64,000 bases of DNA from assembly GCF_003967595.1 (NCBI RefSeq), contig NZ_BIFW01000008.1:60969-124968 (forward strand), in the 5' to 3' direction. Position 1 is the stretch's first letter. Every line of letters begins with the position of its first letter. The position numbers and the translations under genes were made by a program. The notes beneath the pieces are model-generated. The model did not search any database, was not told the DNA's origin, and saw nothing but the letters and a program-made list of their open reading frames with translations. This document shows positions 7,401 to 15,701 of this stretch, in pieces. The stretch is from Companilactobacillus musae. GTDB taxonomy: Bacteria; Bacillota; Bacilli; Lactobacillales; Lactobacillaceae.

Positions 7401-10160
7401 CTAATCATCACCCAGAATTATCTCAATAATTAATCTAATTTCTTCTGGACTAATTTTTATATTATATTGCTCCTCTAAGGGTTGAACTGCTTGAGAAACT
7501 AAATCAAACATTTTTTGATGCTTTAATTCAAATTCTGCAATATCGTTTTGTTGATCTAAAGTTTGTTTGCGAATCAATCGCTCCACCATACCTGATTCAT
7601 GAATTATTAGAAGAATTCTTTTATTGGTTTTAAATTTAGTACTTAACAAATTTTCCATTTTTGACACTGTTGAATCCGTAATTTTAATTAAACTATTAGG
7701 ATCTAAAATAGTCACACTTGAAATCATTCGTTTAATAGTAAAATTCATTAACAAAGCATCTTTTAGTTCCGAATAATCCATAGATTTAGTATTATTCAAA
7801 ATTTTAATAAGTTGATCAATATGATCTCCCGATAACAAACCATCTAAAGATAAATATGGAATACCACTTATTTTGGGATTTGCCGTCCCCACAATTGCAA
7901 TAACATCATAAAGTTCAAATGGTAACTCATTACGCTTATTTCTGGATAATTTTCCAAAATCATACGGTAGAATTTCGATATCAACATCAAATTTTTTCAA
8001 GCTATTTTTTATAATCTCCTGAATTTGTACAGCACTCCCCATTCCCGAATGACAACACGTAATAATAGCCTTTTTTTGTTTTTTATGTGGCAATAATATT
8101 TGGCTATTAATTTTATTATTAAATTGAACATCATTTCGTATATCACTCATACCTTTATGTTGAAGAATCAGATTACCTACATTAAGAACTAATGGGGTCG
8201 ATACGTGATCAATCATTAAAATTGGTACATTCAGTTTCTCATTCAAGCTATTACCAATTTGATTTAAAGACCCCATATCAATTAGCAAAATCAATCCTTT
8301 ATCAATATTAACTGTATTAATATAATCAATTAACTTAGTTTCAATATCCTTGGTAGTCGTATCAATTGGCATATCAATAGATTGAAAAATATTATCTTTT
8401 AACATTCTATTGGCAACATTAGCTAAACTACTAGCGGTTGAATAACCATGGGCAACGACGATACTATGAATTGAATGTAATGCAGTATTACTCTTATTTT
8501 TGGCCACATAAAGAGTAACCATTAGGATATCCTCTTTTAAGATATCTCTTTCCATTTTGTTAGATAACAACGACAAAATCCTCGTGGCAATCTGATACGA
8601 TCTACTAAAATTATTTTTTAATTCTTCCAGAATTTGCAACTGATATAAATTCCAAATCTTATTTTCGTTCAAAACAGATTGCAGATTTTTCGATCTCAGC
8701 AAAGTAGCAATTGCTATTATTTGATTACCATCTTTGGGATATCCATAACTATCTTCCATAAAGTCAAAAACTGATTTTATTTGATATACCAAAAATTCAT
8801 ATTCAGAATCGTCTAAGCTTTTATATTCAGTCTTGAATAAGATACTGTCAAAAAGCATATCTACATTTTTATTAATATGATTTAAAAATTGCTTTCTAGT
8901 AATTTGATTATTAAAAAAGTTCCAAATTATTTTTATCGTACTTTCGTATAAGTTCTTAATTATTTTGACAGTCTGATTAGTGTGATGCGGTAAAGTTCCA
9001 CCATTAAAATCGTATTTAATATATTCGTTAGGTTCATTTTCAAATTTTTTATATTGAATTAAATTTTGATAGTAATTTACAGGAATATTAGATAAATTAA
9101 CTCTAATTTCTTTTGTATTATCAAATTTAGCATAAGCATTGCCACTGGAATATTTGATAATATTCTTCAACTTACCAATATTTCCTTCCATATCGGCTGA
9201 TGCTAAGACACTGATTAACTGAGTTGAAACATTTATTTTTCTATTTAAAACTCGACTTTCATTCATAAAAAAGTAATCAATTAACTGAACTTTTTCACTC
9301 TGTGGTCTCGAACTAAAACTAGGAATATTAATAATTACTGGAATACGTCTTACGAAGGTTGGCAAAAAGGTTGAATCTAATTTTTCAGTCGTAGCAAAAA
9401 TCAATCTTACTGAGGCTTTACGCTTGATACTATCGTTTCCGACTGGTGAATACTGTCCTGTGTCCATAAACGAAAAGAGTTTTTCCTGTCCGCTCTGTGT
9501 TAAACGATGAACCTCGTCCAAAAATAAAATTCCGCCATTGGCACTCTCTATAAGTCCTGGAGTATCTTGGTCGGCTCCTGTAAAAGCTCCTTTAGTATAA
9601 CCAAACAATAAACTTGAAAGTAATTCAGGGTTATTAAAGTACTGCGCACAATTCAATGATTGAAATTTAGATTGTTTAGCAATCAACTTTTTTTGAACAC
9701 AATATTCATAAATCTTATGTGCTAAAAATGTCTTTCCTGATCCACTAGGACCCATAAGCATTATGGGTAATCCTTTTCCGGGATAAAGTGTAGCTGTCTT
9801 TATTTCTTCAATTTGATTAACTAAACTGCCATCAGATCCAATAACTGCATTAAAAATATCTCTACCATCCGTCTGATATATTCTTTTCCCATTTACCAAT
9901 GATTCGACATCATCGTAATTTAAAGCCGGATTTTTAAAATATTTTTTTAATACCTTTATAGAGATATATTTAATCGGATGGGTTTTTATTTTAGAAAACA
10001 TCCCCTCTTTATATCCTGTATTCAAATAACGACTTACTGTACTACGCGATAAATTCAATTTATCCGCAATGGTACTAGTTTCTAATAGATCAAATTTATT
10101 CTCCTCTATTGCTGTTCTCGATATTTTATCGAGATAATTTTCCAACTTAATTTCCGCCAT
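7401..10160 (-). CDS. LevR-like sigma-54-dependent PTS regulator
   Basis: This 919-aa activator works with RNA polymerase sigma-54 and is controlled by PTS phosphorylation. In order: an N-terminal HTH (about 25-85, SRSTVSRYLNTGY); an AAA+ domain (about 105-345) with Walker A GPSGSGKT, the sigma-54 contact loop GAFTGA and Walker B GGILFLDEVHRL; a first PRD (about 390-500); an EIIA-Man-like domain with phospho-site context VAHGYSTA; an EIIB-like segment (CCHSGMGSAV); and a second PRD at the C-terminus (LKHQKMF). AGGGGG precedes the start. The neighbouring mannose-type PTS operon has a perfect -24/-12 promoter at 13902-13918, so that operon is the obvious target. It is separated from the operon by the terminator at 10205-10232 and must have its own promoter. 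Confidence 0.93.
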   Translation of the reverse strand: MAEIKLENYLDKISRTAIEENKFDLLETSTIADKLNLSRSTVSRYLNTGYKEGMFSKIKTHPIKYISIKVLKKYFKNPALNYDDVESLVNGKRIYQTDGRDIFNAVIGSDGSLVNQIEEIKTATLYPGKGLPIMLMGPSGSGKTFLAHKIYEYCVQKKLIAKQSKFQSLNCAQYFNNPELLSSLLFGYTKGAFTGADQDTPGLIESANGGILFLDEVHRLTQSGQEKLFSFMDTGQYSPVGNDSIKRKASVRLIFATTEKLDSTFLPTFVRRIPVIINIPSFSSRPQSEKVQLIDYFFMNESRVLNRKINVSTQLISVLASADMEGNIGKLKNIIKYSSGNAYAKFDNTKEIRVNLSNIPVNYYQNLIQYKKFENEPNEYIKYDFNGGTLPHHTNQTVKIIKNLYESTIKIIWNFFNNQITRKQFLNHINKNVDMLFDSILFKTEYKSLDDSEYEFLVYQIKSVFDFMEDSYGYPKDGNQIIAIATLLRSKNLQSVLNENKIWNLYQLQILEELKNNFSRSYQIATRILSLLSNKMERDILKEDILMVTLYVAKNKSNTALHSIHSIVVAHGYSTASSLANVANRMLKDNIFQSIDMPIDTTTKDIETKLIDYINTVNIDKGLILLIDMGSLNQIGNSLNEKLNVPILMIDHVSTPLVLNVGNLILQHKGMSDIRNDVQFNNKINSQILLPHKKQKKAIITCCHSGMGSAVQIQEIIKNSLKKFDVDIEILPYDFGKLSRNKRNELPFELYDVIAIVGTANPKISGIPYLSLDGLLSGDHIDQLIKILNNTKSMDYSELKDALLMNFTIKRMISSVTILDPNSLIKITDSTVSKMENLLSTKFKTNKRILLIIHESGMVERLIRKQTLDQQNDIAEFELKHQKMFDLVSQAVQPLEEQYNIKISPEEIRLIIEIILGDD

Positions 10161-10204
10161 TCATTAACCCCCTAATAAATAAATTTATAAAAATTTTTAA
10201 GCAC

Positions 10205-10232
10205 AAAAACGGGTTGACCTCCGGCCAATCCG
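10205..10232 (-). terminator. Terminator of the PTS operon
   Basis: On the minus strand CGGATTGGCC and GGTCAACCCG form a hairpin with a 3-nt loop, followed by TTTTTG. It lies between the last PTS-operon gene and the regulator. Confidence 0.85.
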
Positions 10233-10255
10233 CTTTATTTGTCTATTCAACTAAA

Positions 10256-11227
10256 TTAGTACTCCAATTTCCACATATAACGACGTTTTGTTAGTGGATG
10301 TTTTCTAGCGATGGCCAATTGTTCAGCATATACACGCATTACACCTGTTAAAATCATTGGGTTTAGATAATCAATTACATTTTCAGATGCGATTGAAGCC
10401 AAGCCATAATCTTTAGCATCGATTGTTGTTACTTTAGCATCAAATCTTTGCAAGAATGTCAAAGCTCTGGCATCCAAGTGACGTGTAGGACCATCATTCA
10501 TGAATAGTAAGTAAGGAACATCTTTTTCTGTCATTTCAAATGGGCCATGGAAGTACTCACCTGAATTTAATGTTGGAGCAGCAATCCATTGCATTTCCAT
10601 AAATAAGAAACTAGCTGTCGAGTATGCAACGTCATATGTAGCACCACTCGATAAGACGTAAATCAATTTGTCGTTCTTATATTGTTCAGCAAAAGCTTTA
10701 GCTGAAGGAGTAACTGATTTAACAGATTCATTGATAAGTCCGTCAATTTTATTCAAAGCATCAATCATTTCATCATAATGAGCATATTTTTCACTTGCTT
10801 GAAGAATTTCAACTGCTAATAACAAAACATTCTTCATTTTAGCAACCTTAGCAGCATAACTTTCGTGGAATCCATGAACAATTACATACTCTGCCGCTTC
10901 CGTCAATGGAGATCCTTCTGAATTTGTTACTGAAATGACATGAGCCCCACCTTTGCTAGCTACTTTTGTTGCTTCAACAGATTCTGGTGTAGTACCACCA
11001 AGTGATGCAACAATAACAATTGAAGTTTTACCTAAAGATGCTGGTGTATCATAGTTAAATTCATTAGCAGTTGATAAACTGATGCGTAATTTTTTAGCAT
11101 TCTTTTCCAAGAAATATTTTGCAGGATATAAATCTGCCATTGAAGCACCACAACCAACAAACATTACATTCTCAATATTTGATTCTTCCTTAAAAATCTT
11201 AGCTACAATTTCCTTTGGTGATAACAT
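10256..11227 (-). CDS. SIS-domain sugar-amine deglycase (FrlB/GfrF-like)
   Basis: A 323-aa double-SIS protein of the fructoselysine/glucoselysine 6-phosphate deglycase group. These enzymes split the phosphorylated Amadori product made during PTS uptake into sugar 6-phosphate and amino acid. The SIS phosphosugar loops are visible at GCGASMADLYPAKYF and VASLGGTTPESVEA in the first domain and LSSGATYDVAYSTASF in the second. The terminal motif RRYMWKLEY is typical of this group rather than of GlmS. AGGAGG precedes the ATG. It is the last gene of the PTS operon, which supports a substrate such as glucoselysine, fructoselysine or another Amadori compound. In the Salmonella gfr operon two deglycases occur; here there is one. 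The exact substrate is inferred. Confidence 0.85.
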   Translation of the reverse strand: MLSPKEIVAKIFKEESNIENVMFVGCGASMADLYPAKYFLEKNAKKLRISLSTANEFNYDTPASLGKTSIVIVASLGGTTPESVEATKVASKGGAHVISVTNSEGSPLTEAAEYVIVHGFHESYAAKVAKMKNVLLLAVEILQASEKYAHYDEMIDALNKIDGLINESVKSVTPSAKAFAEQYKNDKLIYVLSSGATYDVAYSTASFLFMEMQWIAAPTLNSGEYFHGPFEMTEKDVPYLLFMNDGPTRHLDARALTFLQRFDAKVTTIDAKDYGLASIASENVIDYLNPMILTGVMRVYAEQLAIARKHPLTKRRYMWKLEY

Positions 11228-11333
11228 AATTAAATTCCTCCTAATTGTTTTACTTGTTTGATTGATAAATTTTGATATTAAATTTACTTCCTAACTAGAA
11301 TCAAACATCTTTCAATCTCCTCTTTTACTAGGT

Positions 11334-12173
11334 TTAAGCTTTCAGAATTCCCAACACACTAGCTAGGATTCCACCAATAATACAAATTGCTAAAATCCAA
11401 CCCGTATTAACTTTCTTTTGAATCAACCAATACATAAACATCGTCAAACCTACTGGAATCAATTTAGGCATGATGGTATTAAGCGTGGATTGAAGCTTAA
11501 ACGTTGTTCCCATATGTAAAGGTGTTGTTAAAGGTATCATGCTGGCAACCATCGAGCCGATTACCATCAGTCCTACTACACCAGCAATGAACATTACTCG
11601 ATCCATTGCACCTTCTGAATTTAGCTTTGTTAAAAACTGATTACCGGCTGTATAACCCCATTTAGCTCCATACCAAGTAACTAACCATGCTGGTACCAAA
11701 CAAATCAATAAGGCAAGGATTGGTCCTAAAATGTTACCTTTTTGAGCGAAGTTAATACCTAGTCCAAAAGCGAGTACCTTAACTGTCCCTTGAAAGAATG
11801 AATCTCCAATCCCAGATAGCGGACCCATTAAACTAGATTTAACAGCACTTATAGATTCAGGATCAAAATCATCGGGATTCTTAGCCAATTGCTCTTCCAT
11901 CGAAGCCGATAATCCTAAAACAAATGATGAGGTTTGTGGCGTACAGTTATAAAAAGCCAAATGTCTTTTATAAGCTGCTTTCTTCTTATCAATATCCTTT
12001 GGGTCTTTATATATTCGATTCAAAGTTGGAGCAATTCCATATAAAAATCCCAAATTCATTTGACGTTCATAATTCCAAGAAGCTTGAATGGCCCATGAAC
12101 GCCAGAAAAATTGCCAGTATTTTTTGTTATTTTCCTTTTTAACAGCTTTATTCTTAGTTTTGTCTTCTGACAT
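11334..12173 (-). CDS. PTS mannose-family EIID component
   Basis: A 279-aa membrane subunit of the Man-type PTS permease, paired with EIIC to form the sugar channel. The N-terminal YWQFFWRSWAIQASWNYERQ block and the SSLMGPLSGIGDSFFQGTVK motif are characteristic of EIID. A C-terminal hydrophobic hairpin is present. AAGGCAAGG precedes the start, and EIIC ends 15 bp upstream. A 106-bp gap separates it from the deglycase gene downstream; I see no terminator there. Confidence 0.93.
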   Translation of the reverse strand: MSEDKTKNKAVKKENNKKYWQFFWRSWAIQASWNYERQMNLGFLYGIAPTLNRIYKDPKDIDKKKAAYKRHLAFYNCTPQTSSFVLGLSASMEEQLAKNPDDFDPESISAVKSSLMGPLSGIGDSFFQGTVKVLAFGLGINFAQKGNILGPILALLICLVPAWLVTWYGAKWGYTAGNQFLTKLNSEGAMDRVMFIAGVVGLMVIGSMVASMIPLTTPLHMGTTFKLQSTLNTIMPKLIPVGLTMFMYWLIQKKVNTGWILAICIIGGILASVLGILKA

Positions 12174-12188
12174 GACCTTGCCTTCTTT

Positions 12189-12968
12189 CTATAAGGAATC
12201 TAATGAATCCCCACCACCGTCTGAAGATGATGAATTATCCTTTTTATAAATAATCTGATCTAATAAAATAGCTATAAGAATTGCAAATAAAGCTATCCCA
12301 GTAACACTAATATTTGCATATGCAGTGATTAAGAATCCGATGAAGAAATAAGGAGCCATTTTTTTAGAAAGCATCGTTGAAAGTAATAAAGCAAATCCAT
12401 AAGCAGGTAACACTGCACTGGCTACTGTTAGTCCATTAGTCAACCACTTTGGAATTACTTCAACGACTTGTTTAACTAATCCCGTTCCGAAATAGATTGA
12501 GACGAAGATAGGCACAAAATAACTAACGGCATAAAGTGTTGAACCCCATAGAATATGTAAATTAGTTGCTGATTTAAACTTTCCTTCATTGATATAACGT
12601 TTAGCTAAAACGTTAAATGAAGACATCCCCATTCTCAAAACAATAGCCAACAACTGTCCTAAAACTGCAATGGGAATGGCAATTGTTAATGCTGTCTGAG
12701 CCGAAGCACCTGATAGAATGGAAAAAGCTGCAGCAATAATCGATCCAAGCGCCATATCTGGCGGAGCAGCGGCACCTACATTAACTAGTCCTAGTGAAAT
12801 AAGTTCCAATGTTGCACCAACCATTAAACCTTTAGTAATATCACCCAAAGCAATCCCAACTAACGTGCTAGCAATTAATGGCTGTTCTACGTTTAATCTT
12901 CCAAATAACCGAGAATCCAAAACAACGATAATTCCAATTATTCCTAATATGATGGCCTTATATAACAT
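12189..12968 (-). CDS. PTS mannose-family EIIC component
   Basis: 259-aa polytopic membrane subunit with about seven hydrophobic segments. Family features are the N-terminal IVVLDSRLFGRLNVEQPLI and GLMVGATLELISLGLVNVGA, which is the EIIC-Man signature region. It ends with a Ser/Gly/Asp-rich tail. I place the start at ATG 12966-12968, 9 nt after AAGGGAA; the in-frame GTG at 12977 abuts that site. It lies 15 bp after EIIB. Confidence 0.93.
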   Translation of the reverse strand: MLYKAIILGIIGIIVVLDSRLFGRLNVEQPLIASTLVGIALGDITKGLMVGATLELISLGLVNVGAAAPPDMALGSIIAAAFSILSGASAQTALTIAIPIAVLGQLLAIVLRMGMSSFNVLAKRYINEGKFKSATNLHILWGSTLYAVSYFVPIFVSIYFGTGLVKQVVEVIPKWLTNGLTVASAVLPAYGFALLLSTMLSKKMAPYFFIGFLITAYANISVTGIALFAILIAILLDQIIYKKDNSSSSDGGGDSLDSL

Positions 12969-12983
12969 TGCTTTCACTTCCCT

Positions 12984-13460
12984 TTACAATTTATCGTTCA
13001 ATTCTTCTCTCTTTGTTGTAGGTATTTGTTGCATGTAAAGTCTGATTCCCATATCACTTAATTCTTTAGAATTTTGAATATCTTGTTTCGTCAAAGCGAT
13101 AGTATTACTAAACTTCTTAGATCCTTCTGTTTCAGGAATACCTCCGTAGTTAATTTCTTTGATATCCTCATAAGCTTTTACAAATTTCAATGTTGAATTA
13201 GTATTTCCAAATATCAACATTACTTTCTCAGGTAATTTTTTAATTTTGGAGATATTCTTAATAGCTGTGTCTACTGAGAAAATATTTAACTTTACACCAG
13301 TAGGCTTAGATAAACTCAAAGACATTTTTTTAAACTCATCATTTGCTGCAGTATCATCAATCACAATAATTCGTTCAATACTTTCGGATTTTGTCCAAGA
13401 GAAAATTACTTGTCCATGTAATAAACGATGGTCAATTCTACAAAATTTGATCATTTTCAT
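12984..13460 (-). CDS. PTS mannose-family EIIB component
   Basis: 158-aa cytoplasmic phosphotransfer protein. The phospho-accepting His is in RIDHRLLHGQVIFSW, the usual EIIB-Man motif. It takes phosphate from EIIA and passes it to the incoming sugar. The start overlaps the end of the EIIA gene by 23 nt, so the two are translationally coupled. Confidence 0.93.
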   Translation of the reverse strand: MKMIKFCRIDHRLLHGQVIFSWTKSESIERIIVIDDTAANDEFKKMSLSLSKPTGVKLNIFSVDTAIKNISKIKKLPEKVMLIFGNTNSTLKFVKAYEDIKEINYGGIPETEGSKKFSNTIALTKQDIQNSKELSDMGIRLYMQQIPTTKREELNDKL

Positions 13461-13866
13461 TCATCCTCTTTTCTACTAATAATTTTTTTACATTTACCAG
13501 CGATTTTTTGCTTTGATCAATAATTGAAGATAAATCCTTATCTGAAATATTCTCAGCAGTGCTTGCCTTCAATTGCAGTTGCATCGCCAATGGTAAATTC
13601 ATTCCTGTAACTAACTTTACGTTTTCATTATTCTCAAGTAATTGCATCATTTCGTTATTAACACTGCCACCCAATAAATCGGTAAGAATAATAAATTGTT
13701 CTTGTTTTTCTGTTTCAACCATCCTCTTCACTTTTTGTATTTCTGCTGTACTGCCTTTTATATATGCTGCAAAAGCAAGTACGTCCTTATCATCTCCAAC
13801 AATCATATTTAAAGTTTGTTTCATTCCTACTGCCATATTGCTATGACTTATCAACACAATTTTCAT
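13438..13866 (-). CDS. PTS mannose-family EIIA component
   Basis: 142-aa cytoplasmic protein, first gene of the operon. The phosphorylated His is His8 in VLISHSNMA, followed by the TDLLGGSVNNEMM block typical of EIIA-Man. AGGAAG lies upstream of the ATG. The sigma-54 promoter at 13902-13918 is about 35 bp upstream of the start codon. Confidence 0.93.
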   Translation of the reverse strand: MKIVLISHSNMAVGMKQTLNMIVGDDKDVLAFAAYIKGSTAEIQKVKRMVETEKQEQFIILTDLLGGSVNNEMMQLLENNENVKLVTGMNLPLAMQLQLKASTAENISDKDLSSIIDQSKKSLVNVKKLLVEKRMNENDQIL

Positions 13867-13901
13867 AACATCACTTCCTGTTTATCCGTTCACCTTTATA
13901 T

Positions 13902-13918
13902 AAGCAAGTTACGTGCCA
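13902..13918 (-). promoter_or_regulatory. Sigma-54 (-24/-12) promoter of the PTS operon
   Basis: Minus strand TGGCAC-5-TTGCTT matches the sigma-54 consensus with correct GG/GC spacing. A LevR-like activator is encoded at the other end of the operon. Upstream DNA (about 13970-14010) holds two TGCACAC direct repeats that could be the activator site; that last point is speculative. Confidence 0.88.
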
Positions 13919-14062
13919 ATTTCTCAAAACGTTGTTATTTCAACTTCTAAACGTCGTAATACACACTTTGCACACTTCGATAATAAAAAGAATGCACACA
14001 TAAAAATAGAAAGGTTCAAAACATTTGGGTTCTTTCTCAATTTTGTTACACCTGTTACTAAC

Positions 14063-14140
14063 TAAAAAAGAACAATGCCTATTAAACATTCAAAGTAGTA
14101 AAACTACCTGAAGCTAATAGACATTGCTCTTCTTTTTTTA
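14063..14140. repeat. Family 1 palindromic repeat
   Basis: About 78 bp: AAGAACAATGCCTATTAA pairs with TTAATAGACATTGCTCTT, with inner AGTAGT / ACTACCT arms and T-runs on both ends. It stands in a 600-bp gap about 145 bp upstream of the sigma-54 promoter and not next to a gene end, so it may have moved or its gene was lost. Confidence 0.75.
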
Positions 14141-14177
14141 TATTTAAAATAAAACTTATTAACAAAATAAAATAATA

Positions 14178-14331
14178 GTCCGGAACAACAAAACCGATGG
14201 GCTCAGCCGCGAAATTCTACTGAGTGAGGTACTCACTTAGTAGAAGGTCAGTATTTGAAACAATTCGCAGAATTGATTCAAATCTGTGCCCTCAGCGTTC
14301 CAGCCCAATCGGTTTTGTTGTGGAGGACGGC
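14178..14331 (+). repeat. Family 2 structured repeat, copy c
   Basis: 154 bp, GTCCGGAACAACAAAACC to GTTGTGGAGGACGGC. The outer stem is CAACAAAACCGATgGGCT / AGCCCaaTCGGTTTTGTTG. Hairpin 1 is TTCTACTgAGTG / CACTtAGTAGAA and hairpin 2 is ATTTGAA-CAATT / AATTG-TTCAAAT. It is the cleanest three-way junction of the family. Confidence 0.8.
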
Positions 14332-14474
14332 AAGTTCATAATATAACCTAACTTGAAAAACAACTAACACTTGTATCTTTTGAACCTTCCTTTTATGTTT
14401 CCTGTGAAACAATTGTTCCATGAACAAGTATTCTACTATTTTAAAATTCATTCGTTACCACACTAAATATATAA

Positions 14475-14993
14475 TTAATCCACCTCTACCCATTCATTGG
14501 TTGCCACTTGATTATAACTTGGGGTGCCATCTGGAAAAGTCATAAATGATGCTACTAACCATTTGCCGGCTGGCAAAACCGATGAAGTCTTTTCCATAGT
14601 ATAAGATTCAGGATCAAACTTGAAGATAGGATAGGATTTCTCTGTTGTAACAGGATAAGGTGTATCTGCTTTATTTGTAAATACAATATCACTCCACTTT
14701 ACCCACTCATTCGTAGCTACCCTTGTATAACTACTGTCATTACTGTCCGCTGTTATATCGGTATACCAATCGGTATTAGCTGCTAATTGCCGATTAGTTA
14801 CTGGTGTGAAATTAAATTTGGGATCACCCAACCCGTTATCAATTGATTGTCCTTTAGCATATAAATTCGCATTTTTTAAAGTATGGACGGTAAACACAGC
14901 ACCATTAGCTGCCCTGACACTGGTAAAATCAAATATACTTATTGAAAAAAATGCTAAAGCAGCGATAATAGTTACTCTAATTGCGTTTTTCAT
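14475..14993 (-). CDS. Small secreted protein with two SLAP-like repeats
   Basis: 172 aa with a Sec signal peptide (about residues 1-28, cleavage near VRA-AN). The mature part consists of two related repeats of about 60 residues, each ending in a VATNEWV motif (YTRVATNEWVKW near 90 and YNQVATNEWVEVD at the C-terminus). This pattern resembles the cell-wall-associated SLAP/S-layer-type repeats of lactobacilli. No catalytic domain or LPxTG anchor is visible, so it is probably a wall-bound or released accessory protein. AAGGGG precedes the ATG. Confidence 0.75.
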   Translation of the reverse strand: MKNAIRVTIIAALAFFSISIFDFTSVRAANGAVFTVHTLKNANLYAKGQSIDNGLGDPKFNFTPVTNRQLAANTDWYTDITADSNDSSYTRVATNEWVKWSDIVFTNKADTPYPVTTEKSYPIFKFDPESYTMEKTSSVLPAGKWLVASFMTFPDGTPSYNQVATNEWVEVD

Positions 14994-15127
14994 ATTTATT
15001 CCCCTTGGTAATTTTTTTGAATTATAGCACTTTTTGACACTCTATTTAACTGAATTAAGGTATACAAAAAGGCCAAGATAAAATTATACATTGGCCCTTT
15101 ATTGAATCTTATTTCAATTTAAAAATA

Positions 15128-15301
15128 CTATTTACTAAATCGCCACAAACTTTTTACAAATAGCAATGATAATAGTAGCATCAGTAGCCCTGAAAACGCT
15201 AAAGAGATCCTTCCAAAGAAGAATCCCGGGTCAACGGTCATTTCAATAACACTTACGATCATCGAAACAAGGACCAAAAGAGATGTACGTTTTAAAATCA
15301 T
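15128..15301 (-). CDS. Small two-pass membrane protein (57 aa)
   Basis: Function unknown. Two hydrophobic helices (about 6-22 and 33-50) are joined by the loop MTVDPGFFFG, and the tail is basic (KSLWRFSK). The start at 15299-15301 has GGGGAGGG at a good distance; a longer frame to 15358 has no such site. It follows a second tiny membrane gene (15361-15513) on the same strand with 59 bp between them, probably one transcript. Confidence 0.6.
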   Translation of the reverse strand: MILKRTSLLVLVSMIVSVIEMTVDPGFFFGRISLAFSGLLMLLLSLLFVKSLWRFSK

Positions 15302-15360
15302 GGAAATCCCTCCCCTATTTGATACGACGATTATACCAATCCACAGTCTAGTTGGCATAC

Positions 15361-15513
15361 TTATTTAGGAAATATCACGAAAATTCCGGCAAAAAATATA
15401 ATTACGCCAATTGATAAGGTCAGATAATATACCAATTCTTTTTTTGCTTTGAAAGATACGGTCATTACGGCAATCCCCACGATAAACATTAAAATTGATA
15501 AAATTATTTGCAT
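15361..15513 (-). CDS. Tiny membrane protein (50 aa)
   Basis: Short gene with a strong ribosome binding site (GGAGG 7 nt before ATG 15511-15513). The product MQIILSILMFIVGIAV..., with a basic middle (SFKAKKE) and second helix LTLSIGVIIFFAGIFVIF, is a two-helix membrane peptide ending FPK. The codon pattern and signal support a real gene; the function is unknown. It precedes the 57-aa membrane protein gene. Confidence 0.6.
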   Translation of the reverse strand: MQIILSILMFIVGIAVMTVSFKAKKELVYYLTLSIGVIIFFAGIFVIFPK

Positions 15514-15701
15514 TTATTATCCTCCCTCATGTTGATATTTAGTATACTTAGGTTACAATACATTATGCTTTTTATAAAAATAATTTTTGGAAAAATTAAC
15601 TTTTGGAAACTTATTTGGTATTTTTTGTATAATTATCTTTTTTAACAGTACTTTTATCTTTATACTAGATAAGGTACTTCTTTTTTGTAGGGGAAACGTA
15701 A

